64,000 nt of DNA from Pseudomonas jinjuensis (GTDB taxonomy: Bacteria; Pseudomonadota; Gammaproteobacteria; Pseudomonadales; Pseudomonadaceae), in assembly GCF_900103845.1 (NCBI RefSeq), contig NZ_FNIJ01000006.1, positions 124,001 to 188,000 on the forward strand, written 5' to 3'. This document shows, piece after piece, positions 54,589 through 64,000 of the stretch (position 1 is the stretch's first letter; each line of letters starts with the position of its first letter). Position numbers and translations under genes: made by a program. Under the pieces are notes generated by a model that saw only the letters and a list, made by a program, of their open reading frames with translations, was not told where the DNA came from and made no database searches.

Positions 54589-54628
54589 CCGGCGGGTTGT
54601 CCCCCGCCCTACACGGAGAACAACAACA

Positions 54629-55789
54629 ATGATCTTCACCCAGGAACACGAAGAACTTCGCCGCACCGTACGCAACTTCGTCGACAGGGAAATCAACCCG
54701 CACGTCGACCAGTGGGAGAAGGACGGCCGCTTCCCGATCCACGAGATCTTCCGCAAGGCCGGCGCACTGGGGCTGCTCGGCGTGAACAAGCCGGAGAAGT
54801 TCGGCGGCATGGGCCTGGACTACAGCTACGCGATGGTCGTGACCGAGGAATTCGGCACCATCCACTGCGGCGGCATCCCCATGGCCATCGGCGTGCAGAC
54901 CGACATGTGCACCCCGGCCCTCGCCCGCTTCGGCTCCGATGAACTGCGCGAGGAATTCCTGCGCCCGGCCATCGCCGGCGAGCGGGTGGGCTGCATCGGC
55001 GTCTCCGAGGTCGGCGCCGGCTCCGACGTGGCCGGGATGAAGACCAGCGCGCGCAAGGACGGCGACGACTACGTGATCGACGGCAGCAAGATGTGGATCA
55101 CCAACTCGCCCTCGGCGGACTTCATGTGCCTGCTGGCGAACACCTCGGACGGCAAGCCCCACGCCAACAAGTCGCTGATCATGGTGCCGATGGACAGCCC
55201 CGGCATCACCCTCAGCCCGCATCTCGACAAGCTCGGCATGCGCAGCTCGGAAACCGCCCAGGTGTTCTTCGACAACGTGCGCGTGCCGCAGCGCAACCGC
55301 ATCGGCGCGGAAGGCGCCGGCTTCATGATGCAGATGATGCAGTTCCAGGAAGAACGCCTGTGCTGCGCCGCCAACATGCTCAGGGGGCTGGAGCACTGCG
55401 TCGACGTCACCATCGAGTACTGCCGGGAACGCAAGACCTTCGGCCAGCCGCTGCTCGACAACCAGGTGATCCACTTCCGCATGGCCGAGCTGATGACCGA
55501 GATCGAAGCCCTGCGCGCGCTCACCTACCAGGCCACCGAGCTGTACGTGGCAGGCAAGGACGTCACCCGCCTCGCCTCCATGGCCAAGCTCAAGGCCGGC
55601 CGCCTGGCCCGCGAGGTCACCGACGGCTGCCTGCAGTACTGGGGCGGCATGGGCTTCATGTGGGACAACCCGCTGTCACGCGCCTACCGCGACTGCCGCC
55701 TGGCCTCCATCGGCGGCGGCGCGGACGAGATCATGCTCGGCATCATCTGCAAGCTGATGGGCACCCTGCCGGGCAAGCAGAAGGGCTGA
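54629..55789 (+). CDS. atuD: Citronellyl-CoA dehydrogenase AtuD (acyl-CoA dehydrogenase)
   Basis: A 386-residue acyl-CoA dehydrogenase: the N-terminal helical domain, then GVSEVGAGSDVAGMKTSA and KMWITNSPSADFMCLLA (FAD and substrate contacts), and the C-terminal YCRERKTFGQPL...YWGGMGFMWDNPLSRAYRDCRLASIGGGADEIM. AtuD oxidises cis-citronellyl-CoA to cis-geranyl-CoA in the pathway. ATG 54629 follows GGAG. A small GGCGGG...CCCGCC repeat lies between atuC and atuD at 54591-54608. Confidence 0.93.
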   Translation: MIFTQEHEELRRTVRNFVDREINPHVDQWEKDGRFPIHEIFRKAGALGLLGVNKPEKFGGMGLDYSYAMVVTEEFGTIHCGGIPMAIGVQTDMCTPALARFGSDELREEFLRPAIAGERVGCIGVSEVGAGSDVAGMKTSARKDGDDYVIDGSKMWITNSPSADFMCLLANTSDGKPHANKSLIMVPMDSPGITLSPHLDKLGMRSSETAQVFFDNVRVPQRNRIGAEGAGFMMQMMQFQEERLCCAANMLRGLEHCVDVTIEYCRERKTFGQPLLDNQVIHFRMAELMTEIEALRALTYQATELYVAGKDVTRLASMAKLKAGRLAREVTDGCLQYWGGMGFMWDNPLSRAYRDCRLASIGGGADEIMLGIICKLMGTLPGKQKG

Positions 55790-55846
55790 GCGCCTGTGGC
55801 TCTTCGTAAGAGAACCCGCCGACACCGATTCGATGAGGAACCCGGC

Positions 55847-56664
55847 ATGAACGAACTGCCGAACTGCGAAACCCTGCTGCTGGAACGCGACGGCGGCGTG
55901 CTGCACGTCACCCTGAACCGCCCGGACAGCCGCAATGCCATGAGCCTGGCGATGGTCGGCGAACTGCGCGCGGTGATCGCTGCCGCACGCGATGATCGTT
56001 CGCTGCGCGCCCTGGTGCTGCGCGGCGCCGGCGGGCATTTCTGCTCCGGCGGCGACCTCAAGGACATGGCCCGGGCGCAGAGCGTCGGCGCCGATGCCTA
56101 CCGCGAACTGAACCGCGCCTTCGGCAGCCTGCTGGAAGAGGCGCAGAACGTGCCGCAGATGCTGGTCGCCGTACTGGAAGGCGCGGTGCTCGGCGGCGGC
56201 TTCGGCCTGGCCTGCGTTTCCGATATCGCCATCGCCGCCCAGAGCGCGCGCTTCGGCCTGCCGGAAACCAGCCTCGGCATCCTCCCGGCGCAGATCGCCC
56301 CCTTCGTGGTCAGGCGCATCGGCCTGACCCAGACCCGCCGCCTAGCCCTGACCGCCGCGCGCTTCGACGGCGCCGAGGCGCTACGCCTGGGGCTGGTGCA
56401 CTTCGTCGAGGCATCCGTGGAGCAGCGTCTGGCGGAATGCCTGGAACAGGTCCGCCAGTGCGCGCCCCTGGCCAACGCGGCGACCAAGGCACTGCTGCTG
56501 CGCAGCGAGGATGAAGCCCTCGGGCCGTTGCTGGACGATGCCGCGCGGCAGTTCGCCGAGGCGGTGACCGGAGCGGAAGGCGCCGAGGGAACCCTGGCTT
56601 TCGTACAAAAACGCAGGCCCGCTTGGACCCTACAGGTAAGGCATAACCGGACAACTTCAGGAAC

Positions 56665-56668
<4 letters not shown>
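55847..56668 (+). CDS. atuE: Isohexenylglutaconyl-CoA hydratase AtuE (crotonase family)
   Basis: A 273-residue enoyl-CoA hydratase: VTLNRPDSRNAMSLAMVGEL, LRGAGGHFCSGGDLKDM (oxyanion hole) and EGAVLGGGFGLACVSDIAIA. AtuE hydrates isohexenylglutaconyl-CoA to 3-hydroxy-3-isohexenylglutaryl-CoA. The ATG at 55847 follows GAGGAA. The stop overlaps the atuF start (ATGA). The C-terminal segment is arginine-rich. Confidence 0.93.
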
Positions 56669-58650
<1,982 letters not shown>

Positions 58651-58682
58651 AAAAAGAACGCCCCGGACAGGCCGGGGCGTTC
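58651..58682. terminator. Hairpin terminator between atuF and the peroxiredoxin gene
   Basis: GAACGCCCCGG (58656-58666) and CCGGGGCGTTC (58672-58682) pair perfectly over a five-base loop. An A run on the plus side gives T residues on the minus strand, so it ends the peroxiredoxin transcript best; it may also stop atuF transcription. Confidence 0.8.
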
Positions 58683-58705
58683 GTTGGCGACGCTCGGCTC
58701 AGCGA

Positions 58706-59308
58706 TTAGAGGCTGGCAGCGTTCTCGGCCAGGTACTTGGCCACGCCTTCCGGCGAGGCGGTCATGCCCTTGTCGCCTTTCTTCCAGTTGGCCGGGCAGA
58801 CTTCGCCGTGCTCTTCGGTGAACTGCAGGGCGTCGACCAGACGCAGCAGCTCGTCCATGTTGCGGCCCAGCGGCAGGTCGTTGACGATCTGCGAACGCAC
58901 CACGCCGTTCTGGTCGATCAGGAAGGCGCCACGGAAGGCCACGCCACCTTCGGACTCGACGTCATAGGCCTTGGCGATCTCGTGGGAGATGTCGGCGGCC
59001 AGGGTGTACTGCACCGCGCCGATGCCGCCCTTTTCCACCGGGGTGTTGCGCCAGGCGTTGTGGGTGAAGTGGGAGTCGATGGAGACGCCGATCACTTCCA
59101 CGTTGCGCGCCTTGAACTCGGGGATCTTGTGATCCAGCGCGATCAGCTCGGACGGGCAGACGAAGGTGAAGTCCAGCGGGTAGAAGAACACCAGGCCGTA
59201 TTTGCCCTTGATGGCTTCGGCCAGGTTGAAGCTTTCGACGATCTCGCCATTGCCGAGAACGGCGGGAACGGTGAAGTCGGGGGCCTTCTTGCCTACGAGT
59301 ACGCTCAT
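58706..59308 (-). CDS. Typical 2-Cys peroxiredoxin (AhpC/Prx1 type)
   Basis: A 200-residue peroxiredoxin. The peroxidatic cysteine is in PLDFTFVCPSELIAL (about residue 51) and the resolving cysteine in HGEVCPANWKKGDKGM (about 172). The GG(I/V)G and YF-like tail features of sensitive 2-Cys enzymes are partly present. No AhpF is adjacent, so it probably uses thioredoxin. It matches PA3529 in order with bfd and bfrB. Confidence 0.93.
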   Translation of the reverse strand: MSVLVGKKAPDFTVPAVLGNGEIVESFNLAEAIKGKYGLVFFYPLDFTFVCPSELIALDHKIPEFKARNVEVIGVSIDSHFTHNAWRNTPVEKGGIGAVQYTLAADISHEIAKAYDVESEGGVAFRGAFLIDQNGVVRSQIVNDLPLGRNMDELLRLVDALQFTEEHGEVCPANWKKGDKGMTASPEGVAKYLAENAASL

Positions 59309-59505
59309 TCCAGTCTCCTTAGATGAGGATGGTGAGGGAGTGGGAATGCAGTCTGCCGGCGGTGCATGAAGCCTTGCTGACAGTCGCTGCAGTAGAAAGG
59401 GCGGTCATGATACACCGCACCTTCCGGACCCGCCCAGCCTTTCCCTCCCCGCCCCGCTCTACGACGGCCCTCGTTGCCGTTCATCCGCTGGCGAATCGAT
59501 CAGCT

Positions 59506-59534
59506 TTGACAATCATTCTCATTAAGATTAGTAT
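59506..59534 (+). promoter_or_regulatory. bfd promoter with overlapping Fur box
   Basis: TTGACA (59506-59511), 17-base spacer, TAGTAT (59529-59534). The spacer carries GACAATCATTCTCATTAAG (59508-59526), 13 of 19 matches to the Fur consensus. Fur-Fe binding here would block RNA polymerase directly, in agreement with known iron repression of bfd in Pseudomonas. Confidence 0.8.
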
Positions 59535-59569
59535 CGCTCTCAACTTAGGACCTCGAGCAGTATCCGCCC

Positions 59570-59785
59570 ATGTACGTCTGCCTCTGCCAAGGTGTTACCG
59601 ATACCCACATCCGCGATGCGATCTACGATGGCGCCTGCAACTATCGCGAAGTTCGCGAATGCACCGGCGTGGGGACCCAGTGCGGCAAGTGCGCCTGCCT
59701 CGCCAAGCAGGTGGTACGCGACACGCTCGGCGAACTGCACAGCGCACAGTCGATGAATTATTCGCTGGCCTATGCCGCAAGTTGA
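59570..59785 (+). CDS. bfd: Bacterioferritin-associated ferredoxin
   Basis: A 71-residue [2Fe-2S] protein that reduces bacterioferritin to release iron. The four cysteine ligands are in YVCLCQGVTD and GTQCGKCACLAK. It is under a consensus-like promoter with a Fur box, opposite in logic to bfrB: low iron should raise Bfd to mobilise stored iron. It ends at a strong terminator before bfrB. Confidence 0.96.
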   Translation: MYVCLCQGVTDTHIRDAIYDGACNYREVRECTGVGTQCGKCACLAKQVVRDTLGELHSAQSMNYSLAYAAS

Positions 59786-59810
59786 TAGGCAGAGCGCATC
59801 AATAAAAAGG

Positions 59811-59836
59811 AAACCGGGCCATGGCCCGGTTTTTTT
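59811..59836 (+). terminator. Terminator of bfd
   Basis: AAACCGGGCCATGGCCCGGTTT is a perfect palindrome followed by more T residues. It separates bfd from bfrB so the two can be controlled in opposite ways. Confidence 0.93.
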
Positions 59837-59992
59837 GTGCCCGCAATTCAGACAGTTATCAAGTAAACGAAGAATTGAAGCATTCGCATTCATATTCCTT
59901 TTTATAGCAAATTCAATAACTTATATTTGACAGTCAGTTATAAGGGGGACAAACTTTCAGGCTACCACCCACTCCACACGGCAGGACTCGGC

Positions 59993-60469
59993 ATGAAAGG
60001 CGACAAGAAAGTCATCCAGCACTTGAACAAGATCCTCGGCAACGAGTTGATCGCCATCAACCAATACTTCCTGCACTCGCGCATGTGGAACGACTGGGGT
60101 CTGAAACGCCTCGGCGCGCACGAGTACCACGAGTCGATCGATGAGATGAAGCACGCCGACAAGCTCATCGAACGCATCCTCTTCCTCGAAGGCCTGCCCA
60201 ACCTGCAGGACCTGGGCAAGCTGCTGGTCGGCGAGAACACCCAGGAAATGCTGCAGTGCGACCTGAACCTCGAACTCAAGGCGACCAAGGACCTGCGCGA
60301 CGCCATCGTCTATTGCGAAAGCGTGCATGACTACATCAGCCGCGATCTGCTGAAGGACATTCTCGCCTCGGAAGAAGAGCACATCGATTATCTGGAGACC
60401 CAACTTGGCCTGATCCAGAAAGTTGGTCTGGAAAACTATCTGCAGTCGCACATGCACGAAGAAGACTGA
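59993..60469 (+). CDS. bfrB: Bacterioferritin BfrB
   Basis: The 158-residue subunit of the 24-mer haem-containing iron store. Met52 (haem ligand) and ferroxidase residues Glu18, Glu51, His54 and Glu94, Glu127, His130 are in place ([37 protein letters not shown]). ATG 59993 gives the family start. Its AT-rich upstream gap (59837-59992) has no clear Fur box; bfrB is usually induced by iron. Confidence 0.96.
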   Translation: MKGDKKVIQHLNKILGNELIAINQYFLHSRMWNDWGLKRLGAHEYHESIDEMKHADKLIERILFLEGLPNLQDLGKLLVGENTQEMLQCDLNLELKATKDLRDAIVYCESVHDYISRDLLKDILASEEEHIDYLETQLGLIQKVGLENYLQSHMHEED

Positions 60470-60481
60470 TTTCGCGACAGC

Positions 60482-60519
60482 AAATAAAAAGCCCCGCTGA
60501 ATCGCGGGGCTTTTTATTT
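60482..60519. terminator. Bidirectional terminator between bfrB and grxD
   Basis: AAATAAAAAGCCCCGC pairs with GCGGGGCTTTTTATTT. It has A/T runs on both sides and serves both convergent genes. Confidence 0.93.
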
Positions 60520-60530
60520 GAAGCGGAAAC

Positions 60531-60857
60531 TCAGGCTTCGGTCTTGCCAACTGCCGCCTTGATCAGCGGTTGCAGTTCGCCCTTCTCGAACATTTCCGCG
60601 AGGATGTCGCTGCCGCCAACCAGTTCGCCGCCCACCCACAGCTGCGGGAAGGTCGGCCAGTTCGCGTACTTCGGCAGGTTCGCGCGGATTTCCGGGTTCT
60701 GCAGGATATCGACATAGGCGAATTTCTCGCCGCAGGCCATCACCACCTGCGCCGCGCGGGCGGAGAAGCCGCATTGCGGGGCATTCGGGGAGCCCTTCAT
60801 ATACAGAATGACGGGATTGTTGGTGATCTGCTCTTTGATGGTGTCGATGATGTCCAT
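60531..60857 (-). CDS. grxD: Monothiol glutaredoxin GrxD
   Basis: A 108-residue Grx4-type glutaredoxin with the CGFS active site in SPNAPQCGFSARAAQVV, TFPQLWVGGELVGGSDI for glutathione binding and the C-terminal extension. Such proteins carry [2Fe-2S] clusters as dimers or with BolA. It ends the iron/redox block and shares a terminator with bfrB. Confidence 0.96.
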   Translation of the reverse strand: MDIIDTIKEQITNNPVILYMKGSPNAPQCGFSARAAQVVMACGEKFAYVDILQNPEIRANLPKYANWPTFPQLWVGGELVGGSDILAEMFEKGELQPLIKAAVGKTEA

Positions 60858-60943
60858 GGCTTACCTCGGCTGAACGATCCGGTGGTGCTCCGGCCCGGCG
60901 CCTCTGCGGGCGATGACCGGCACGATTGGCGCCATTGTAACGG

Positions 60944-60967
60944 AAAGCCGAGCACGACGCTCGGCTT
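60944..60967 (-). terminator. Weak terminator of the molybdopterin oxidoreductase gene
   Basis: AAAGCCGAGC and GCTCGGCTTT arms with a five-base loop lie just after the stop. The T tract on the minus strand is only three long. Confidence 0.6.
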
Positions 60968-60980
60968 TGCCATGCCCCGT

Positions 60981-63074
60981 TCAGGCGGCCTCGACCTCCA
61001 CCGGCACGCCGTTGAGGGCGGCATTTCCGGAGACGGAATCCAGGTAGCGCTCGTCGGTCAGGTCGTTGACGCTCGCCCCGCCCTGCTCGCGGGCGATGGA
61101 CAGCTGCACGCCCGGCCGTGCGTGGCCCCAGCCATGCGGCAGGCTGACCACGCCGGGCATCACCTCGTCGCTGGCGGCGACCTGCACCTCGACGCTGCCC
61201 ACCCGGGAACTCACCCGCACCCGCTGGCCGTCGGCCAGGCCGCGGCGTTCGAGGTCCTGCGGATGCATCAGCAACTGGTGGCGCGGCTTGCCCTTCACCA
61301 GGCGGTGGTAGTTGTGCATCCACGAATTGTTGCTGCGCACATGGCGGCGGCCGATCAGCAGCAACTGCTCCGCCGCCGGCGCCGCGCTGCCGGCGAAGCG
61401 CCGCAGGTCGGTGAGGAACAGTTGCGGCGCGGCACATACGCTGCGATCGGGCGTCTTCAGCCGCTGCGCCAGGTTCGGCCGCAGCGGGCCGAGATCGAGT
61501 CCGTGCGGATGCTCGCGCAGCCCGGCCAGGTCCAGCTTGCGTTCGGACGCCTCGCCGTAGGGGCCGAAGCGCAGGCCCATGTCGATGATCCGCTGCGGCG
61601 GCATGGTCGGCTTCAATTCCACGCCGACCAGCGCCGCGTAGGCCCGCGCCAGGCCGACGAAGATTTCCCAGTCGTCCAGCATGCCCTCGGGCTTCGGCAG
61701 CACCGCCTCGTTGAAGCGGGTGACGTTGCGCACCGCCAGCAGGTTGAACGAGGTGTCGTAGTGGTCGTGCTCCAGCGGCGCGGTGGGCGGCAGGATCAGG
61801 TCGGCGTAGCGGGTCGTCTCGTTGATGTAGAAGTCCACGCTGAGCATGAACTCCAGCCCCTCCAGCGCCTGTTCGAGCTGCCGTCCGTTGGGCGTGGACA
61901 GCACCGGGTTGCCCGCCACCGTGATCAGCGCGCGGACCTGCCCTTCCCCTTCGCTCAGCATCTCCTCCGCCAGCGCCGCCACCGGCAGCTCGCCGCCGTA
62001 TTCCGGCAGGCCGGAGACGCGGCTCTGCCAGCGATTGAAGGCGCCGCCGGAAGTGCTCGCCACCAGGTCCACTGCCGGGGTGGTGCACAACGCCCCGCCG
62101 GCCCGGTCGAGATTGCCGGTCAGCAGGTTGAGCAGTTGCACCAGCCACTGGCAGAGGGTGCCGAACGCCTGGGTGGAAACCCCCATGCGGCCGTAGCAGA
62201 CCGCCTTGTCGGCAGCGGCGAAATCCCGCGCCAGCTGGCGGATCACCGGCGCCGGCACGCCGCAGCGCTGCGCCATGGCTTCGGCATCGAACTGCGCCAG
62301 CGCGGCGCGCACCTCATCCAGGCCGTCCACCGGCAGATGGGTTGCGCGACCCAGGCCCTCGTCCAGCAGCGTGGCGAGAACGCCCAGCAGCAGCGCCGCG
62401 TCCTGTCCCGGGCGGATGAAGATGTGCTGGTCGGCGATGGCCGCGGTTTCGCTGCGCCGCGGGTCGACCACCACCACCCTGCCGCCGCGGGCCCTGATCG
62501 CCTTCAGGCGCTTCTCCACGTCCGGCACGGTCATGATGCTGCCGTTGGACGCCAGCGGATTGCCGCCGAGGATCAGCATGAAATCGGTGTGGTCGATGTC
62601 CGGGATCGGTATCAGCAGCCCGTGGCCGTACATCTGCTGGCTGACCAGGTGGTGCGGGAGCTGGTCCACCGAGGTCGCGGAGAAGCGGTTGCGCGTCTTC
62701 AGCAGGCCGAGGAAGTAGTTGCTGTGGGTCATCAGCCCGTAGTTGTGCACGCTCGGGTTGCCCTGGTAGACGCCCACCGCGTCGGCGCCGCGGCGCTCGC
62801 GGATCGCCGCCAGGCGCGTGGCGGCCAGCTCGAAGGCCGCGTCCCAGCCGATCGGCTGCCACTGCTCGTCGACACGACGCATCGGCTGGCGCAGGCGGTC
62901 CGGATCGTTCTGGATGTCCTGCAGGGCGACCGCCTTGGGGCAGACATGGCCGCGGCTGAAGCTGTCCTCGGCGTCGCCCCTGATCGACAGGATGCGCCCG
63001 TCCTCGGTCTCGATGGTCAGGCCGCAGATGGCCTCGCAGAGATGGCACGCACGGTGGTGAAGGGTCCTGCTCAT
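60981..63074 (-). CDS. Molybdopterin oxidoreductase with [4Fe-4S] centre
   Basis: A 697-residue enzyme of the DMSO reductase family. The N-terminal ACHLCEAICGL gives Cys-x2-Cys-x3-Cys, and the fourth cysteine lies in SRGHVCPKA, so it binds [4Fe-4S]. Blocks YQGNPSVHNYG, FMLILGGNPLASNGSI and VVVDPRRSETAAIADQH bind the cofactor; a C-terminal molydop-binding domain ends it. There is no Tat signal, so it is cytoplasmic. No partner subunit is adjacent and the substrate is unknown. Confidence 0.85.
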   Translation of the reverse strand: MSRTLHHRACHLCEAICGLTIETEDGRILSIRGDAEDSFSRGHVCPKAVALQDIQNDPDRLRQPMRRVDEQWQPIGWDAAFELAATRLAAIRERRGADAVGVYQGNPSVHNYGLMTHSNYFLGLLKTRNRFSATSVDQLPHHLVSQQMYGHGLLIPIPDIDHTDFMLILGGNPLASNGSIMTVPDVEKRLKAIRARGGRVVVVDPRRSETAAIADQHIFIRPGQDAALLLGVLATLLDEGLGRATHLPVDGLDEVRAALAQFDAEAMAQRCGVPAPVIRQLARDFAAADKAVCYGRMGVSTQAFGTLCQWLVQLLNLLTGNLDRAGGALCTTPAVDLVASTSGGAFNRWQSRVSGLPEYGGELPVAALAEEMLSEGEGQVRALITVAGNPVLSTPNGRQLEQALEGLEFMLSVDFYINETTRYADLILPPTAPLEHDHYDTSFNLLAVRNVTRFNEAVLPKPEGMLDDWEIFVGLARAYAALVGVELKPTMPPQRIIDMGLRFGPYGEASERKLDLAGLREHPHGLDLGPLRPNLAQRLKTPDRSVCAAPQLFLTDLRRFAGSAAPAAEQLLLIGRRHVRSNNSWMHNYHRLVKGKPRHQLLMHPQDLERRGLADGQRVRVSSRVGSVEVQVAASDEVMPGVVSLPHGWGHARPGVQLSIAREQGGASVNDLTDERYLDSVSGNAALNGVPVEVEAA

Positions 63075-63237
63075 GGCTCGCCTCTTGTTGTGTTGTCGTA
63101 GGGCGCGGCAATCGAACGGGAACTATGGAACCAGGGCGCGGCGAAAGCCACTGGCTTCGGTCGGTGAATCGGCGGGTATCACGGGGAGGGATGGATAGGA
63201 GCGTCGCCGCCCCGGAGAAGTCGACGGCGACGCGAAA

Positions 63238-63258
63238 CCGGCGGGATTGCCCCGCCGG
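63238..63258 (-). terminator. Candidate terminator after the lipoprotein gene
   Basis: CCGGCGGG and CCCGCCGG arms over a five-base loop, followed on the minus strand by only three T residues. It lies ten bases after the stop of the lipoprotein gene. Confidence 0.5.
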
Positions 63259-63268
63259 CAGGGAGCGG

Positions 63269-63709
63269 TCAGCGGATGCCGTTGATGCTGCCCTTGTTGC
63301 CCACGACCTTGACGTCGACCTTCTTGAACACGAAGTAGTCTTCGACCGTCACTTCGTAGCGCGGGGCGACGATCAGGTCGGCGCCGGAGCTCTTCACGGC
63401 CTTGAAGGCGGCGGCGGCCTTGGCGCTGGATACCGGGTCCAGAGCGCCCAGGCCGAGGCCGGAACCGCTGTCGCCGCCGTAGGTCACGCCGTCGGCGAAC
63501 TGGCTGTCGCCGCCCAGCTTGAGGAAACCGAACAGGATGTTGACGGAGGACTGGCCGCTGATCTGCTCGCCGACGGACACATCCGCCTTCAGGTCGGTCC
63601 TGACCGCGCCGTCCACCGGAGCGACGGGCTGGCTGATGTTGTAGCTGGTGCAACCGCTGGCGGTGGCGATGACGGCGGCCGCGACGGCGGACATCCAGAA
63701 CTTCTTCAT
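63269..63709 (-). CDS. Small predicted lipoprotein
   Basis: A 146-residue protein with a lipoprotein signal peptide (MKKFWMSAVAAAVIATASGC, lipobox ASGC). The mature part is rich in Gly and Ser, with SSVNILFGFLKLGGDSQFADGV and AAAAFKAVKSSGADLIVAPRYEV. This loosely resembles the TRL-like or DUF6567 lipoproteins; assignment is not certain. It lies upstream of the molybdopterin enzyme on the same strand, with a hairpin between. ATG 63709 is preceded by AAGGAG-like sequence (63711-63724). Confidence 0.75.
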   Translation of the reverse strand: MKKFWMSAVAAAVIATASGCTSYNISQPVAPVDGAVRTDLKADVSVGEQISGQSSVNILFGFLKLGGDSQFADGVTYGGDSGSGLGLGALDPVSSAKAAAAFKAVKSSGADLIVAPRYEVTVEDYFVFKKVDVKVVGNKGSINGIR

Positions 63710-63950
63710 GAGGAATCTCCTTGGAGTTTTACGAGCCACCGATCCGATGGCGGCCGGAAAACTACCAATCGATCCTGCAGTGAATCTGTCAGCCGGCTCC
63801 GATAACTCCCCGGGAAGCCTCCTACGCCGCCCGGCAACACCCGGGCTTTCCCATTCCGATGAACGGCCCCGGAATGCTTGACCTGTGGCAGGCCAGCCCA
63901 CGGCCGGCGGGGCCATCATTGCCGCGACTGATTGATTGTGCTCATGCAAA

Positions 63951-63994
63951 AGCCATCACGACGCCTCGTCTCCCCAGATCTTGTCGTGATGGCT
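63951..63994. other. 12-base inverted repeat at the window edge
   Basis: AGCCATCACGAC (63951-63962) and GTCGTGATGGCT (63983-63994) form perfect arms over 20 bases. On the minus strand it is followed by four T residues and so may end a gene outside the window. Confidence 0.55.
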
Positions 63995-64000
63995 CCTTTC

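Noticed and set aside
50284..54810. 1508-codon open frame on the minus strand through atuA-atuD
   Set aside because: It is antisense to four well-conserved atu genes. Its composition is typical of high-GC shadow frames and it has no recognisable domain.
59837..59992. AT-rich stretch before bfrB considered as a replication origin or transfer island
   Set aside because: It has no DnaA boxes or repeats and lies between two conserved iron genes; promoter-leader sequence is the simpler reading.
60570..63101. 843-codon plus-strand frame over grxD and the molybdopterin gene
   Set aside because: Antisense shadow of two clear genes, rich in His, Arg and Ala with no family motif.

Overview
The window is a gene-dense, high-GC chromosomal segment of a Pseudomonas of the P. 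aeruginosa group. The evidence is the order of recognisable genes: deaD, class II DAHP synthase, LysR, ohrR-ohr, efp-earP, tRNA-Ser, oprI, L,D-transpeptidase, tesA, YbbA/YbbP-type ABC genes, greB, thpR, mltF2, tatD, tgpA operon, pyrF, two-component pair and atu cluster. As I recall it, this follows the PA2840-PA2891 stretch of P. aeruginosa PAO1. The species is not determinable by eye; a terpene-using relative such as P. citronellolis or P. nitroreducens is possible.

Layout. 1-4632: gene end, an AraC regulator, and a divergent flavoprotein plus ThDP enzyme pair of unknown substrate. 4655-7826: an FtrABCD-type ferrous iron uptake operon behind a candidate Fur box. 8017-11743: dienelactone hydrolase-like protein, a candidate minus-strand structured RNA, PcpS phosphopantetheinyl transferase, Tpm, a small unknown protein and a LigB-type dioxygenase. 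11889-21192: DEAD-box helicase with a structured leader, a spermidine-synthase-like protein, class II DAHP synthase, AlkX-type glycosylase, organic peroxide defence (ohrR, ohr) and efp. 21223-32768: EarP (the EF-P rhamnosyltransferase), tRNA-Ser(GGA), OprI, envelope and lipase functions, GreB, ThpR, LysR/YeiH and DoxX. 32888-49232: MltF2, TatD, chemoreceptor, thioesterase, CHAD protein, moxR-DUF58-tgpA, LysR/PACE, pyrF, and a CBS-kinase with a double-receiver regulator.

49243-58650 holds the acyclic terpene (citronellol/geraniol) pathway: repressor atuR diverging from atuABCDEF, with palindromic operators between them. REP repeats separate atuA from atuB. The gene order ends at atuF, with no atuG or atuH following. 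58706-60857 is an iron and redox block: 2-Cys peroxiredoxin, bfd with a consensus-like promoter overlapping a Fur box, bacterioferritin bfrB and glutaredoxin grxD. The window ends with a molybdopterin oxidoreductase and a small lipoprotein.

Dispersed palindromic repeats occur in several intergenic gaps. I saw no phage, transposase, CRISPR array or obvious defence island. I do not see a clearly new multi-gene system. The best leads for new biology are the candidate small RNA at 8823-8950, the structured leader of the DEAD-box helicase, the AraC/flavoprotein/ThDP trio, and REP elements that form the atuA stop codon and possibly the ribosome binding site of the DUF58 gene.
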